Assembly (NCBI GenBank): GCA_018417955.1
Contig: JACTVC010000003.1
Coordinates: 992,001 to 1,056,000, forward strand
Length of the DNA: 64,000 nucleotides
Origin: Laccaria trichodermophora
Lineage: Eukaryota > Basidiomycota > Agaricomycetes > Agaricales > Hydnangiaceae
Reading direction: 5' to 3'
Part shown: positions 10,008 through 21,790 of the stretch, piece by piece
Numbering within the stretch: the first letter of the stretch is position 1
Layout: the number at the start of each line of letters is the position of its first letter
Position numbers and translations under genes: made by a program
Notes under the pieces: generated by a model
The model's database searches: none
Told to the model about the DNA's origin: nothing
The model's input: the letters and a program-made list of their open reading frames with translations, nothing else

Positions 10008-11171
10008 TTAAAGAAAAGTGAACAGTCCGTTAACGGCGGCAGTCAATTGCCCAAATTCTTCACTGTCATGGACTTTGCGCGTCCGGAAAATTGCGGGCCC
10101 ATTGACAAATGGTAGTTGAAGTTCAACCCTCGAATTTACACCGTATTCTTGAAAGATATCGAAGGTTCGGAGAGCGGGAAAGAGCGCTGGGGTGAGCCAT
10201 GCGATGACATGCTCGATGGTAATCGGCTTGGCGTGGGCGGGCTGGACCATTAAGTAGATTTCTTCAACGCTCGGCAGGCGGTTTGGTGGTTGTGGGATGT
10301 CAGTCCAACGCGCGTTTCCAATAACCACGCGCAGCGCTTTAAAGTCGTTTGTATTGGTCAATTCTCGGAAACGTCCCAGGTCTAGGTGTAGGTGAGAATT
10401 GCGTCAGGAATGCTTATAGCGACACGTACATGCAAAATAGTATACTTCAATATGATTTTTACAGATGTTCGTCAGTTCTTCTATTGGTGCATGGACAGAG
10501 TGGTCGTGGAGGACCGAGATGCGAGACAGATCCACAATAGGAGTTCCATCAGGCCATCTGGCAGTCAGCAGACTGTCTACTGCATAAAAAGCCGACGCGC
10601 CAATCGAAAGTTTTTGAGGTCGGCAAGGAGGCGGAAATGGCGCTGATGCACAAGCAATCATGGTCGAGTCATGGAGCCCTAGACCCCCGATTTCCAGTTG
10701 TTGGAGATGGGGGCAGTTTGCGAAGAGGGATACGGGCCATGCGTGGATTTGTGTGAGTGACAGGGTGTGAAGCTTTGGGGAGGTCAGCATCTGTATCAAT
10801 TCGTTTTGTAAGTCTTGAGGTATAACGTTCCAAGCAGTGCCACCAGCGGTTTCGTCGCCGGTGACGTGAAGGCTCCGAAGGTGAGAAAACCTTCGCAGTA
10901 GGGAGACATTCGTGTCAAGGTCTGATTTCTGATCCATGTAATAATGGAGGTGAAGGACGTAGTTGGCCAACTTTGGGCGTTTAGCAAGCAAAGAGACGAG
11001 ATGCATCATCGTCGACCGATGGATTGCCACTGTGGTGAACAGAAGTTCTTGACAGGGTTCGACCAAATTTTGGCATGTTTGCGAAAGCGCGCGAATTGAT
11101 TCCCAGTCGGATTCAGAAGCGAGGTTGTTCATGATCACCTCGATAATATCAAACGGCACCTCGTAAGCCAT
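10008..11171 (-). CDS. F-box protein, leucine-rich type
   Basis: Exons 11171-10463 and 10381-10008 join across an 81-bp GT-AG intron in phase and give 360 residues. The N-terminus MAYEVPFDIIEVIMNN followed by LSQTCQNLV is a clear F-box. The rest has repeated leucine-rich strands (LRSLHVTGDE, KLHTLSLTQ, HLQQLEIGGLGL, LRVVIGNARW). F-box proteins bind Skp1 in SCF ubiquitin ligases and present substrates through the C-terminal repeats. Agaricomycetes carry hundreds of such fast-evolving genes. The substrate is unknown. It lies in tandem with, and between, the two solo P genes, all on the minus strand. Confidence 0.8.
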
Positions 11172-11499
11172 TGTTGAATTTGAGGTGATGTGATGTTGTG
11201 GGGGATGCAGACTTGAAAGGGGTAGGTTTCATCTCGATTGAAATCCACGCGAACCTTTCTAGGTCTCAGTGCACGTACTTTATAGGAAGTTAAGACGTGG
11301 CGTTATAGTTTGGAACGGACTCTAGTGGTGTCTTTTAAGCATTGATTGGTTCTTTAGCATGGTTATGCTTCTGTATTACACTCGGGTCACAATGGTGTTA
11401 AGATATCGTAGTCCAATACTGTATCACTACTCTGTAAGTCTTGAGCCGTTAAATTTATAAGGTACACTTCATTTCTGTCGACGATGAACCTGAATGTGA

Positions 11500-12081
11500 T
11501 TAATGGTCTTCTAACGGTTGGGAGTCGGTGTAAGAAATGACGAACTTTTTCACTGCCTCCGTAGCAAGGAGAATATCGGCGTCGTTGCAATTTTCCGGAT
11601 GGTGATCTCTGTCCACTTTCATGACGAGGATGGGGCCTCGCCAAGTCAGGGTTAATTCGGGGTACAAGATCTGGCGGATGCAAATGTTGAAGCTCGCATG
11701 GTAGGTTTGTTCTTCAAATAATATGACGAAGCTGAAGTCTGGGTTTGCCGTTGAACTTGGCGGAATGTGTTGTAGTCTGTAGTTAATTGAAGGCCCGTGT
11801 GGGGGATTGTAAGAATGTTGGACCCAATAGTCGGTTCGGTAATTTTCCAAACGATGGTCAGAGTGAGATGGAGTCGGTGATGCCGGGACAGGTACTAAGG
11901 CTGCTGCGTCCAAGTAGCATGAAAACAAGATACCATCACGAAAGTTGTGGATGTTGAATTCATCAAATTCCTACAACAGAACGGAATCTTTCAGGTTAAA
12001 GGTTGCAAACATAAACAGTTTGATCACCTTGTATTCGTTAACAGCATCTTCGGAGAGAGTGGTCATGGTTGGGTGTGGCAT
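11500..12081 (-). CDS. small conserved partner protein, solo copy P3
   Basis: A first exon 12081-12028 (MPHPTMTTLSEDAVNEYK) joins in phase to 11970-11500 across a 57-bp GTGATC...TAG intron, giving 174 residues. Shared P-family blocks are GILFSCYLDAAALVPVPASP, YWVQHSYNPP, INYRLQHIPP, FSFVILFEE, LTWRGPILVMKVD, and CNDADILLATEAVKKFVIS. Unlike P1, P2 and P4, the last intron is absent here and the tail FVISYTDSQPLEDH is contiguous. The N-terminal exon is short and conserved in style with the others. It is transcribed away from the Helitron. Function unknown. Confidence 0.65.
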
Positions 12082-12972
12082 ACGAGTTATAGGAGTTTCT
12101 GTGTTGTCGCAAGCGTAGGCCGATAATGCTTATGAAAGGGGTTGCAGTTGTCGTTGCGACTGAATTTGCAAAAAAGGCCCAGAGAGCATCGTAAAGTGCA
12201 GCCCTGAAACAACGTGCTGAGATATACTGACTTCTATGCTGAGCGCGCGTTCATAAATTTTCACGAAGCCTTAAGAAACAGTGTGGATTGAACAAAATCA
12301 CATACGGTTCTTCCATATTGCTATTTCATTCCAACAGTTGACTGTATTTTGTGAACGGGGCGCTGTGGCAATGTCAAATGAATTAAAGTACATGGCTAAT
12401 CAGGCTGAAATATTGACCGTGATGGGGCTCGCAATCATCTTGCCCATCGCACTTGAGTCTTAGAAAGAGTGTGTTCGGAGTCTCGTAGACGACGCATCCA
12501 TGCCATCAATTCGCTGCTGGGAGGTGAAAACGACGATAGCCACGCCCTCGAGGTCACGCGGTAAAACCAGGGTAACTCAAGCGGCGCGCGGCAGACCATC
12601 CACCCAAACCCAGGCCGTTGCGATGTTTGCAACGCTGGCGACAGTCATGTGACTTGATGTCATTTAAGTTAGTGCGCCAACAAATACGTTGGGGTCTGTG
12701 CATCTTTGAGAGCACATGAGGAGCGAACATACGTGGAAAAATCAGGAGCAGCACTGCAAACATCATCTACATTCCTGTGCAGAGTTGGAACAGTCATTTA
12801 AAATTGAGTCCGTAGTTATTTACAAGTCCGTTGTTAATTACATATATCGAGTTCAGAAGTCCATTGTGTTTCTAGTTGGGAAAAGAGTCGCTTGTATTAC
12901 ACGTAAAAACACTAATTTAGTCAATAAGAGATGTGGGGGGGGGGAGGCGTCAATGTGGGTGTTAACTGGCCG
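12082..12972. other. no gene supported; probably contains the Helitron 3' end
   Basis: No open frame here has a domain or a good splice structure. Because the Helitron genes run on the minus strand, its 3' terminus (hairpin followed by CTRR) should lie between here and 12973, seen on the plus strand as a YYAG start. I could not identify a convincing hairpin plus CTRR end. A run of nine G occurs near 12937. Confidence 0.4.
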
Positions 12973-13680
12973 TCATTCCGATGAATCCAAAGGGAAGTCC
13001 AGCATGACATGATCATTGTCGGTCAACGTGTCAGCAGATGTTTCGCCGTTTGATGAGGACTCGTTTGATAGAGGGCTTCCCGATTGAACGGAGGGGGAAG
13101 CGTTTGCATCAAGGATCGTGAGGCGAGAAGATGAAGCAGCAGAGGACGACGTCGTGACAGCACTGTCACCATTGTCAGATGCATCGAGTTTCGTGCGTTT
13201 GATCCGGAAAGATGATAACGCGCGATCGGCCGAGGAGTCAGCGTTTTCAGTTGGAGAACCGTCCCTGTCGTCGTCAGAGTCATATCCTCCAATGACGTGG
13301 CGAATTGGAACGTCGGCGATGCTGTCGTCTACAACGAGCAAACGGTGGAAGTTAATTGATAGATCTAATTGGTGTGGTTTAAACGAGTGGAATTAAGAGG
13401 AAAAGACGGGACAGACCTTTCGTTCTTTTCCTGTATCTTCCTGATTGTTGTTGCGGATGTTCATCGTAAAACAATGAAGAGTGACGGTTGCAATGACGAG
13501 GGTTCCTGTGCGCAAAGCGGCGTATTGGTCCCAAGGTGGAATTAACTTGCGATCCATGTCGATGATCTCATGTTGAACTAAGAAACTTTTGCTGTTTCTG
13601 AAAACGCCTCCTTTGTAGTCATACAAAGTGGTCGGCGAGTGAAGTTGGCCGACTTTGTATTCGACGGCTAGCGCTACCAT
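12973..13680 (-). CDS. Helitron accessory protein 2, possible OB-fold
   Basis: Exon 13680-13413 joins exon 13364-12973 across a 48-bp intron in phase, encoding 219 residues. The first 110 residues are beta-rich: YKVGQLHSPTTLYDYKGG, LIPPWDQYAALRTGTLVIAT, VTLHCFTMNI, and after the intron RKVYLSINFHRLLVV. The rest is an acidic, serine-rich tail (GGYDSDDDRDG and later). The pattern of strands is compatible with an OB-fold, and some plant and animal Helitrons carry RPA-like single-strand DNA-binding proteins, so that role is possible. This is inference only. The start ATG overlaps the stop codon of the upstream gene by one base. The reading frame is intact. Confidence 0.65.
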
Positions 13681-14525
13681 TAGCGTTGATTATTTAAACT
13701 TAAAAGCCGGAAGAACGTGCCTGGAGTGTTCTCCTCCGATCCAGACGTCACCGACGGCTGCTCGCTTGGAGATGACGTAGAAGTGTCTGACATACCTGGG
13801 CGAGATCGCCGCATGATGCGTCGGATGGCAGGTGAACGGTTTTCTTTCGACACAGGAAGCTAAATAACAATAGTTAGACATGGTAAGCTATTGAAGAGAG
13901 CATCTCCATACCTTATATTTAGGCGGAGAGGTGATTGTAATGATGTCGGCTGCACGATCCGGGGTAGTAGGAGTTAACCATTCTTTCGTTGTATATACCT
14001 GGTCTGATCAGCGCCATGCGAAAGAATTGCGAAAGAATTCATACTTTGCCATCGGCGTCATCTTGTTTACGTTCGGCTTCAACGATTTCGTTCAAAGCGA
14101 CAAGCTGATCTTGGTAAAGGAAGAAAAGGTCCTCAGTGCAGTTGCTCGGGGCGCCTAACGCGAACCGATTCTTGGCTCTGGATTTGTCGGTCATGTAGCA
14201 AGGCTTGGAGAATGTGAGAGACTTCTAACAAGGCAGGACTGGAACTCACGTTGGAAGCCGTCCCTACGTAGAAGTCTCCGAGTGCGCTATTCTTCGTTCC
14301 AAGGGACGCAGGCTGAATCTCGCCGAAAATGTTGACTTTGAATTCGGAGCCATCTTGATCCTGGTATTCATATCCAGAAGACCACGTAGTTTTGCGAAAG
14401 AAATGTTTGTTGTACTGACAGTTGGCGAGGAAACTGGTGCCCGAGGAAGTAATGGAATCGCGAAGGGAATCGTAGACGCCGTTAGACTTGCGGTTCGCAT
14501 AGTGAGTTTGAGCTGGGGACGCCAT
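13680..14525 (-). CDS. Helitron accessory protein 1, unknown
   Basis: Four exons, 14525-14250, 14203-14045, 13998-13912 and 13859-13680, all join in phase 0 and give 233 residues. The introns (46, 46, 52, 52 bp) have GT...AG ends. The N-terminus reads SPAQTHYANRKSNGVYDSLR and FFRKTTWSSGYEYQDQDG. The middle (SNCTEDLFFLYQDQLVALNE, 20 residues) is helical, and the C-terminus is Ser/Thr-rich with basic patches (SPAIRRIMRRSR). No known domain is recognised. It lies just downstream of the helicase on the same strand. Its TAA stop overlaps the ATG of accessory gene 2 (TAATG), which hints at co-expression. An upstream extra exon is possible because the frame stays open before the chosen ATG. Confidence 0.6.
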
Positions 14526-14673
14526 TGCGACAAGCGTTTCCCCGTTCGAGTGGCCTGTTAAATAGACAGTGAGTCAATAGGAGTATCGTAGACCTTGCTG
14601 GTCCACATTAATAGGGGGCAGCTCACCGCAGTCTGTGTGTCATCAGGTAGTTTGAGAACGTGAGGAGTTGGGC

Positions 14674-17600
14674 TCAGCGCCGGCGTTTGGAAAGGGGCTC
14701 TTCCTCGTGATCGGACCGCAGGGCACGCTTCTGTGCGTGTCGTGCCATGTGATCCGATTGATTGGCTAGGGTGACCAACTGATCGACAGCTGCTTGACTT
14801 TCGACAGCGCCGTCAGCACACCGAACAATAGTTTCTAATGCCATCGTCTTCAAACGTTTGTTTTCAAGTCTCAAATCCTCTGACACGTTACATGAAATTT
14901 TCTTCTGCGAAAACGGTCTCAAGATTAGCAACCCATCCAGTGAAGTAACTCGGGACAACATCACGTAGGGCGCTTCAGAACCTCTGCACGATTGGAGATC
15001 AACAATGACGTTGGATAAGGTCTGTCCTTGAGCACGATGAGCGGTCATTGCGAATGCAGGTACGATCGGGACCTGAGTGCGTTTGATGGTGATATTCTGA
15101 CCACGTTTACTTTTATTCGTAAAGGCGATATCGACGGAGTCTTTTAAGACTGGAACTTCATTAGGCATCAGGTGAGGCATCGATTGCTCACATGCATCTT
15201 TCAGTTTTACGACACAGGAAACCAGAGTGCGTCGCCCGTTGTCATCAATTGTGTATCGAATGCGTTTGACAGTTCCATAGCTCCCATTGACGATTCCTCC
15301 CTGAACGTCGAAGTTTTGTGACAACAAAACAGGCATGCCTATGACAAGAGGAAGACGGCCCAAACGACCGTTGGTCTTCCCCGAATCAACTGTTTGGAGG
15401 TAAGTCAGCAAATCTTCATTGACTAGAACAGAGCCTTTGCATTTATCCGTTGCATAATACCAGTGAAGAGATTGACCGGTCGCCTTAGCGAAAGCGGCTG
15501 CACAACGTTCATTGAGAACGTCTTTCGCTGCGTTATTGCTGACTATGACAGGCGCGAATTGCCATTTAGAATCGCGTAAGTCGATGTTGTTTTTTCTATT
15601 TGCAATGCGTCCTTTTAACAGTTCATAATCAGAATCGGTGCATTTTCCAAGCCGAAGACGAGACAGTAAGTCACAGAAACGTTTATTTGTTGAGCCTTGC
15701 TGACGCATATTAACCGTTAGTTCAACCACGGTGTTGATCGTTAGCCAAAGTATCCGCCCGAGAACTTTCCGTTCTTTTTTCAAGGTGCCAACAGCAAACC
15801 TGGTGTTAATGTCAGAGTAAAGTCGGGTCTGAAGAACGGGCGGAAGTTGAGCGAAATCTCCGGCGAAGATGATGTTGATTCCACCAAAAGGTTCCTGGTT
15901 ACCCTTAGCTTCTGACAATTTTTCGCTGATCGTCAATAAAAATTCACAGCTTATCAATGAAACTTCATCAATCAATAAGAAGTCAACGCCGTTCCACATA
16001 GAGACAAGATCATCTTTCGAATGGTTTTTACGGTCAGCGCCTTTGCTAAGACACAATGCAGCATGTAGCGTCATTCCACCCACATTTTTCGCTGCTATAC
16101 CCATGAACGCACTTACGCGAAACCTTCTAGATTGTCCTTTAGCTTCAAAATAGGCTTTGACCGCGTTAAATACACGACTTTTCCCTGTTCCTGCCGGACC
16201 AGACAAGAACATTCTTAATGGATCTCCAAAACCTTTGCGTTCCAAGCTTCTTTTGGCGATTACCTTGAAAGCTGCTGTTTGTTCCGTGTTGAGATTCCAA
16301 GTCGCTGCAAACTCATTGATATCAAGATTAATCTGTTGCGAGCCAGGGGTAGGTGCATTCACGGGATTGGAAGGACCTGCTTCTCGTGTTTCATTGGAGA
16401 CGGTGGCGAGGTGAGGATGACGTGCAGAGGTATGATTCGTGGCCATGTGGAAGTCTTCGAATGTGGGGTCTATGTCATATTCATCTTCCACTTGACTTTC
16501 TCGTTGACGCCAGGCTGATTTTCTATCATCATACACGGTTTTCCATTCCTTTTCATACGTTGAATGGATATGGCTTAAATCTTCTTCCTGTCCGTTTAGA
16601 TCGTATTCACCGGTGTTGAGGGAATCAATACATAACCCACTGTTCTCAAAACAAGCGAGTACATTGGATGCGTCGGTTTCGGCTTCGTCAACATATTTCG
16701 AGACATGATTTTCCATGTTTTGCAGCAATCCGTGCAAAGCTTCTTCGTCTACGCCGGCGGTAAGATCGTCTTCTTCCGTAATTCGACTTCCATTGATAAC
16801 ATCTGCAGAAATGAGGTCACTTGTCTGCCTATTTCGGTTGTGAAAGTGACTGTCACGACTGTCCTTGCATTCATGCAAGAGCTGCATATTGTCCAACAAG
16901 CTTTGAATTTCAGGCGTGAAATCAGCCGACGCTTTCCAAGTTTCGAAAGCATCCGGCCATGTCAGGTTTTCTGTTTTCAGATCACTGATCACAACCCAGG
17001 GTTTGAACATCAATAACATTAAACGACAGTACTTGGGTCTGTCACATTCCAAAGATCGACGGGGCAAGGGAGGGCCAATGGGAACGGGTACAAACCGGTC
17101 AGTAGGATGACGTATGCGTAGTTCATGAGTCTCATGCTCTGGATGACCAGGAGAAAAATTGACATAGGGTCTTCGTGGCGTAGAGACACTCAAAAGGCTG
17201 TCATCGTCCTCCTCAAGTACAGGACGGGGTCTTTCCCTGCGTTCTGTAACGTCATCTTCATCTGATTCAGCGTCGTCATCACAGAAAAGAGCTGCGAGAT
17301 CGGCAGAGTTTTTCTTCCGTTTTTCAACTTGGCAAATGAAATCCCACAGGCTAACATCACGTAACTCATGACCGCGGTGTAAGTAATCCGCGACTTGATC
17401 TCCCTTCGTAACTAACTCTCCAGCATTGTTAACAGTAACGCGCAAAAAATCGCCTACTATATCATCAACGTTCATCGCATCAGGGTCTTCATCATTTAAC
17501 CCGTGGACATCAGAACTGGAACCTGGGACGCCAGGTGTCGGCTGTTCCTGCGAGTTGCCATCGGAGTTTAGATTCTCACTTGCCTCATTTCTAGAACCAG

Positions 17601-20600
17601 GATAACATTCAGGGCTGAACAACAACCGGTTTGCATGCGCTTCAAACGATGGCCAATACAAATGACGAAATTCATGCCCTGTGAAGTGGTCTTCAAAATC
17701 GAGAACGTAAGAAGCTACTTGGGGAGCAGACAGCTCTTGGAGGCCAATCAGCGCGTTTGCACATTTAGTCAGTAATCTTTTTCCTCGCGTTGCGATGTCA
17801 TTATCACCTGGAGCGTGGTCCCCCAGTTTACGCATTGCAATTTCGAGTGCGGCGAAGGAAACATGCGATTTAAGCTGTGCTTTTGAGATATAGTCGGTGA
17901 TATAGTACAGCGCAGCTTTTGCGAGGCACCCGGTTCCTATAAACTTGATATCCATATTACAACGGATGGCTTTCAACATCGTCGAATTGAAGTTATTGAC
18001 CAAACCGTCCAATTTTTGCATGGTGAGTTCTCCAGTCTCATTATCGACGACAGTGGAGTTGACAATGTTGGCCTCATCCAGCTCAAATCTACATTTCTTT
18101 TCATGCGGAGGACCTTTCCAATTTTTGTAACAAGTGGCTGTGTGATCATGTCGTTGACAGGCTTCCGCCAATCTGTTTAAATCGTTCCGACATCTTTTAT
18201 CGAAGCTAACAGACGACTCATGTGGTTTCCGAACAGGTCCTCGTGTCAAACATGGATGAACGTCGTCAAGCGGATCTTGCTCGTCAGCGCTAGAATCAGC
18301 AGAGGAACACACGTTTGAATAGCCTCGTTGAGGTATGCTATGAGACGTTGTTCGAATGCCCCACCTGGCTCGCGTTTTAACTTTTCTTTTAATGTATTAG
18401 GATCCAGGCCACCTTCAATCCAAACGAGCATATGACAATGGAGCGTACCTCTCCCCTGAGCTTCAACACAACCATAGTGAGCCTTAACAACACCCAATGC
18501 GCCAGCTTCTGATTTTTTATTTTCAGGATCGTATCCCAGAATCGATTTAATGAAAGCCTTGATGTATAAATTGAAGAACTTGGCCGCCACTACTGGGTTG
18601 TTCGCGATCAATAAAGACTGTTCCCAATATTTGGGTACGTTTTCCGGCAACAAGCCATCAAGATCAATTTCTTCGCCTGCAAGAAATTTTACTAAAGGAT
18701 TGTATACATCTGCAGGGTTAATCGTAAGAAAAAAGCTCGGCAATCCATGCGTCAACATCAGGGCGCGAATCTCGTTTCTCATCGCCAACCGTCCAGCATT
18801 AGATCCAGGGACATGACGATTGACAAGCTTAACCTCTTTCATAAGTCGTAGGACGCGACGCTCGCTGTCGGAATATGCCGTTTTGCAATCACCACGGGCA
18901 AAACGATTGGTGACGGTTTCAATGTCTTCAGGCGAGATGCCAGAGAACAGCGCAGCAGTCTGTTGAAAATCGCTCTTTTTCACTTTGGCGTTAGATTGCC
19001 ACAGGACTTGACGCCTTTGCATAATGTTGAAAACAAGAAAGATGAAGGAATGATGAGATTGGAACCAGTTATCTGCAAGATTTAGTAAGTGCCTTGCTTG
19101 AGCTTTCAAGGAAATTGGTGACACCCAACGTTTGTTTTCAAAACCTCCCAGTCCGTAAGGAAATAACGTAGGAAACAATTTTGGAAACAACGAAGGATTG
19201 CAAAACTCATTTTCTGGTTCTGGATCATGCGGCATCTCTAAGTACCCTTTTCCCACTTCTCCAAAATGTCGAACAGCAGCAGCACGAAGTTCATTTGCAG
19301 AGGCTTTGGGATCAACATCAGCTATAAGAACATTATCAAATGGAACTTCGTCGTCACGTTGAGCCCGAGGTCTTTTGTCCATGCTGCTACTAGGGTCATA
19401 CCCGGAGGTGAGCGCATCATCATGGCTTTTTTCAACAATTTCAACATGGACAGGGAGACATGGAAGCTTTTGGATCTCATCCAACACTTCGTGGTTGATC
19501 GTGATATTTCTGTAAAGATAGTTATGGGCTTTTAGCCATACCAGAGCCCGACGAACTCTGTCAGCACGAACTAGCAGAGGTTTCGCTTTTTCACGTAGCC
19601 ACTCCGGAGAAGGGGCTTCATGACCGGTGTATACAACACAGATGGGTGCGACGATATCCTCGATGGAAGGTGGCAAGAGTTCGGACACGACGTCTGGCCG
19701 TTGAGGATGGATGATGACGTGACCTTTGAGTGCTCGTTGATGGTTAGGTTTTGAGTTAACGGAGCGGTCCTCTTCATAGGATCCCGAAAGTCCTTGTTTT
19801 AGTCGGACGATAATCGCACGAGCTCGACACAGACCAATCATAGATTCTTCCACAGCCGTCAAATTTTGTAACTCTTCTGGAACTTTTCCCAAAAATAAAC
19901 GATTAGCGAGAGCTATGGAAGGCAACCGACCGGCAGAAAGACTCTTAGAACATGTTCTGCACAACACGACGGCATCAGGTTGGCCGTTATTTGTTATTAC
20001 CCCCTCGGGTTCTAAAAGAAGATCTGCCAAAGGTCCTTCTGGATACGGAAAGGGAGGAGGTATTACTGAGGGATGCAACCAACGTGAGTCTATTGTTTTA
20101 TGTTCAGCTTCCTCCGTGTCTGAGTCGTCACTGCTGCTTCCACTGCTTCCAGCTTCAAGGTTTCTTTCTTCAAAGTCAGGTCTCCTCAACAATGATAAGT
20201 CCAATTCAGACAAAGGTACAACTTTTGAGTCGGACTTTAATGTTTTCTCAGCACAAGAGGCACACGTTCTGGATGACAGAGCGGTGGAAGACGTCACAGA
20301 TTTGAAATTGGTTACCAACGAGGTCAACAACGATTGGGAAGGCACCTCGGGCCATTTTCTGCGGGCGTCGTTCAAAAATCCGGCCTGCGGATAGCGAAGG
20401 TGATGACGTGCATTACACTGTAAGTATTTTTTCCCTTTTTGAGTCGATGAAATATAACGTTTGACTGTTCGTCGAATTTTTGAAAGTGAATCTGTAGAGG
20501 AGCAATCCAGGTTGTACATGGCCACGACTCTCCTCAAAGGTTTCAACCTCAGCTTATGTACCGTGGCTGCAAGAAAATAGGTACTAAAATCAGAATTATT

Positions 20601-21272
20601 GGGAGGAGATAGCTCATCAACAGTACTTTCACAACCAGGAGGTTTTGAACTGTTTGTTGGTGAAGGATGACATTGGCCACCACATATATGCTCGAATAGT
20701 CTGGTTCTGAGTTCCTTGCGTGTACCTCGACCATCCAATCCATGACTTCCACAGAAAAAAATCAAAGAGGGCAGGTCGACGTCCTCAAACTCTTCAAGAA
20801 AATCGAACACTTTGTGAAATTGATTTGGATTTTGCAGAGTCTGGAGGTGACGTTCAAAAAAATCCATTGACGTTGAATCACACGTATTTCTCAATTTACT
20901 CAATTTCTTAAATCCCAGGTAGGAGCACAAATCTTCGAAGTGAGAAGCAACGCCAAACTCACGAAAAAAGTTTAACACTTCTTGCGAAAGTTCAATGGCA
21001 AGGGAGGACATCGAAATCGAAAAACTTGCGACAGATTGGCATGTTGCCGAGGCCCTACGGTGACAGTGTCCATAAAGTAGATGATGTACAAGAGCAATGC
21101 AGCGAGTTCGACGATCCAAGCCTTCGTACGAAATGCCATGTTGTGTTAATGCATGTACAAGTGCACTCGTGCTAGTGCCCAGCGCAAAACACGTAGATTG
21201 GTTGTCACAAAGGACAGATTTTAAATGATAATAATCAGCTTTTGACTTTTTTAACAACATATGTGGATACAC
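14674..21272 (-). pseudogene. Helitron Rep-helicase (RepHel), split by one frameshift
   Basis: Two long frames overlap by 67 bp. The upstream frame (21272-18246, 1008 residues) holds a long N-terminal region, the Helitron-like N domain (LFPTLFPYGLGGF) and the HUH motif as GTLHCHMLVW (18429-18440). The downstream frame (18312-14674, 1212 residues) holds the two-tyrosine motif YITDYISK (about 17881-17904), then a PIF1/RecD-type helicase with Walker A GPAGTGKS (about 16177-16200), Walker B LLIDEVS (about 15960), and a C-terminal APYVMLSRVTSLDGL motif. HUH nicks DNA, Tyr forms the covalent link, and the helicase unwinds during rolling-circle transposition. The frame change lies near 18285. No intron of sensible length fits, so a one-base deletion is likely. 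Everything else appears intact, suggesting recent loss. Confidence 0.85.
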
Positions 21273-21404
21273 AACAGGTTCAATATGGTCCTATCCAATT
21301 GGTTAACATACAAAAACAACGAGCGAAAACAAAGAGGGGGACGTACATCATTTGTGGCCGAACTGATTGAAGCAGGAGAAAGGGTGTTGAGGGGCAACAT
21401 CCCT

Positions 21405-21790
21405 CGTTGATCAACATCAACAACAGCAGGGAGAACCGAAGGCTGTCATAAATTGAATTAAAAAAAGTGGCGAGGCGCCTTCCCATCCGCCCCCCAGAAA
21501 AAAAACGCACAATAACACTGTCATTTTCAGGTGGACGCCTACTTTCGTCCGCGATGGCAAAAAGTGGGCATGGAAAAGGAACAGCAGTGTCAAGCGGCGA
21601 CATCTGTCGTCGATCAACATCAACAACGGCAGGAAGAGACGAGAGCTGTCATAAATTGAATTAAAAAAGAGATGAGACCCCCCCCCAAAAAAAAAAAGAA
21701 CGCACACAAACAACGCCGTTTCGAACCGGACCGCTGCTTTCCTCCGCGAGGGCAGGGAGTGGACGAGCCGAGAACTAATGTTCAACGAAA
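21405..21790. repeat. tandem direct repeat, 203-bp period, upstream of Rep
   Basis: GATCAACATCAACAAC occurs at 21409 and 21612. Around it both units share the block ending CTGTCATAAATTGAATT and then an A-rich/C-run segment and a TTTCxTCCGCGAxGGCA segment. The units differ by many small changes, so the duplication is not recent. The location, just before the Rep start on the minus strand, fits a Helitron 5' region. Transposase binding or promoter use is possible but unproven. Confidence 0.7.

Larger units (their letters stand above)
12973..21790 (-). mobile_element. Helitron, coding region and 5' repeats (ends not resolved)
   Basis: A Rep domain and a PIF1-type helicase in adjacent minus-strand frames define an autonomous-type Helitron, a rolling-circle transposon. 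Two further genes lie downstream on the same strand (13680-14525 and 12973-13680), and a 203-bp tandem repeat lies upstream of Rep (21405-21790). The 5' TC and 3' CTRR ends were not located, so these limits cover only clear content; the true element may be longer. One frameshift inside the Rep domain suggests that the copy is no longer autonomous. It sits between two copies of the N/P gene pair. Confidence 0.8.

Noticed and set aside
21417..21785. 122-codon minus-strand ORF rich in Phe/Leu/Gly
   Set aside because: It is the translation of the 203-bp tandem repeat, with matching internal repeats and no domain.
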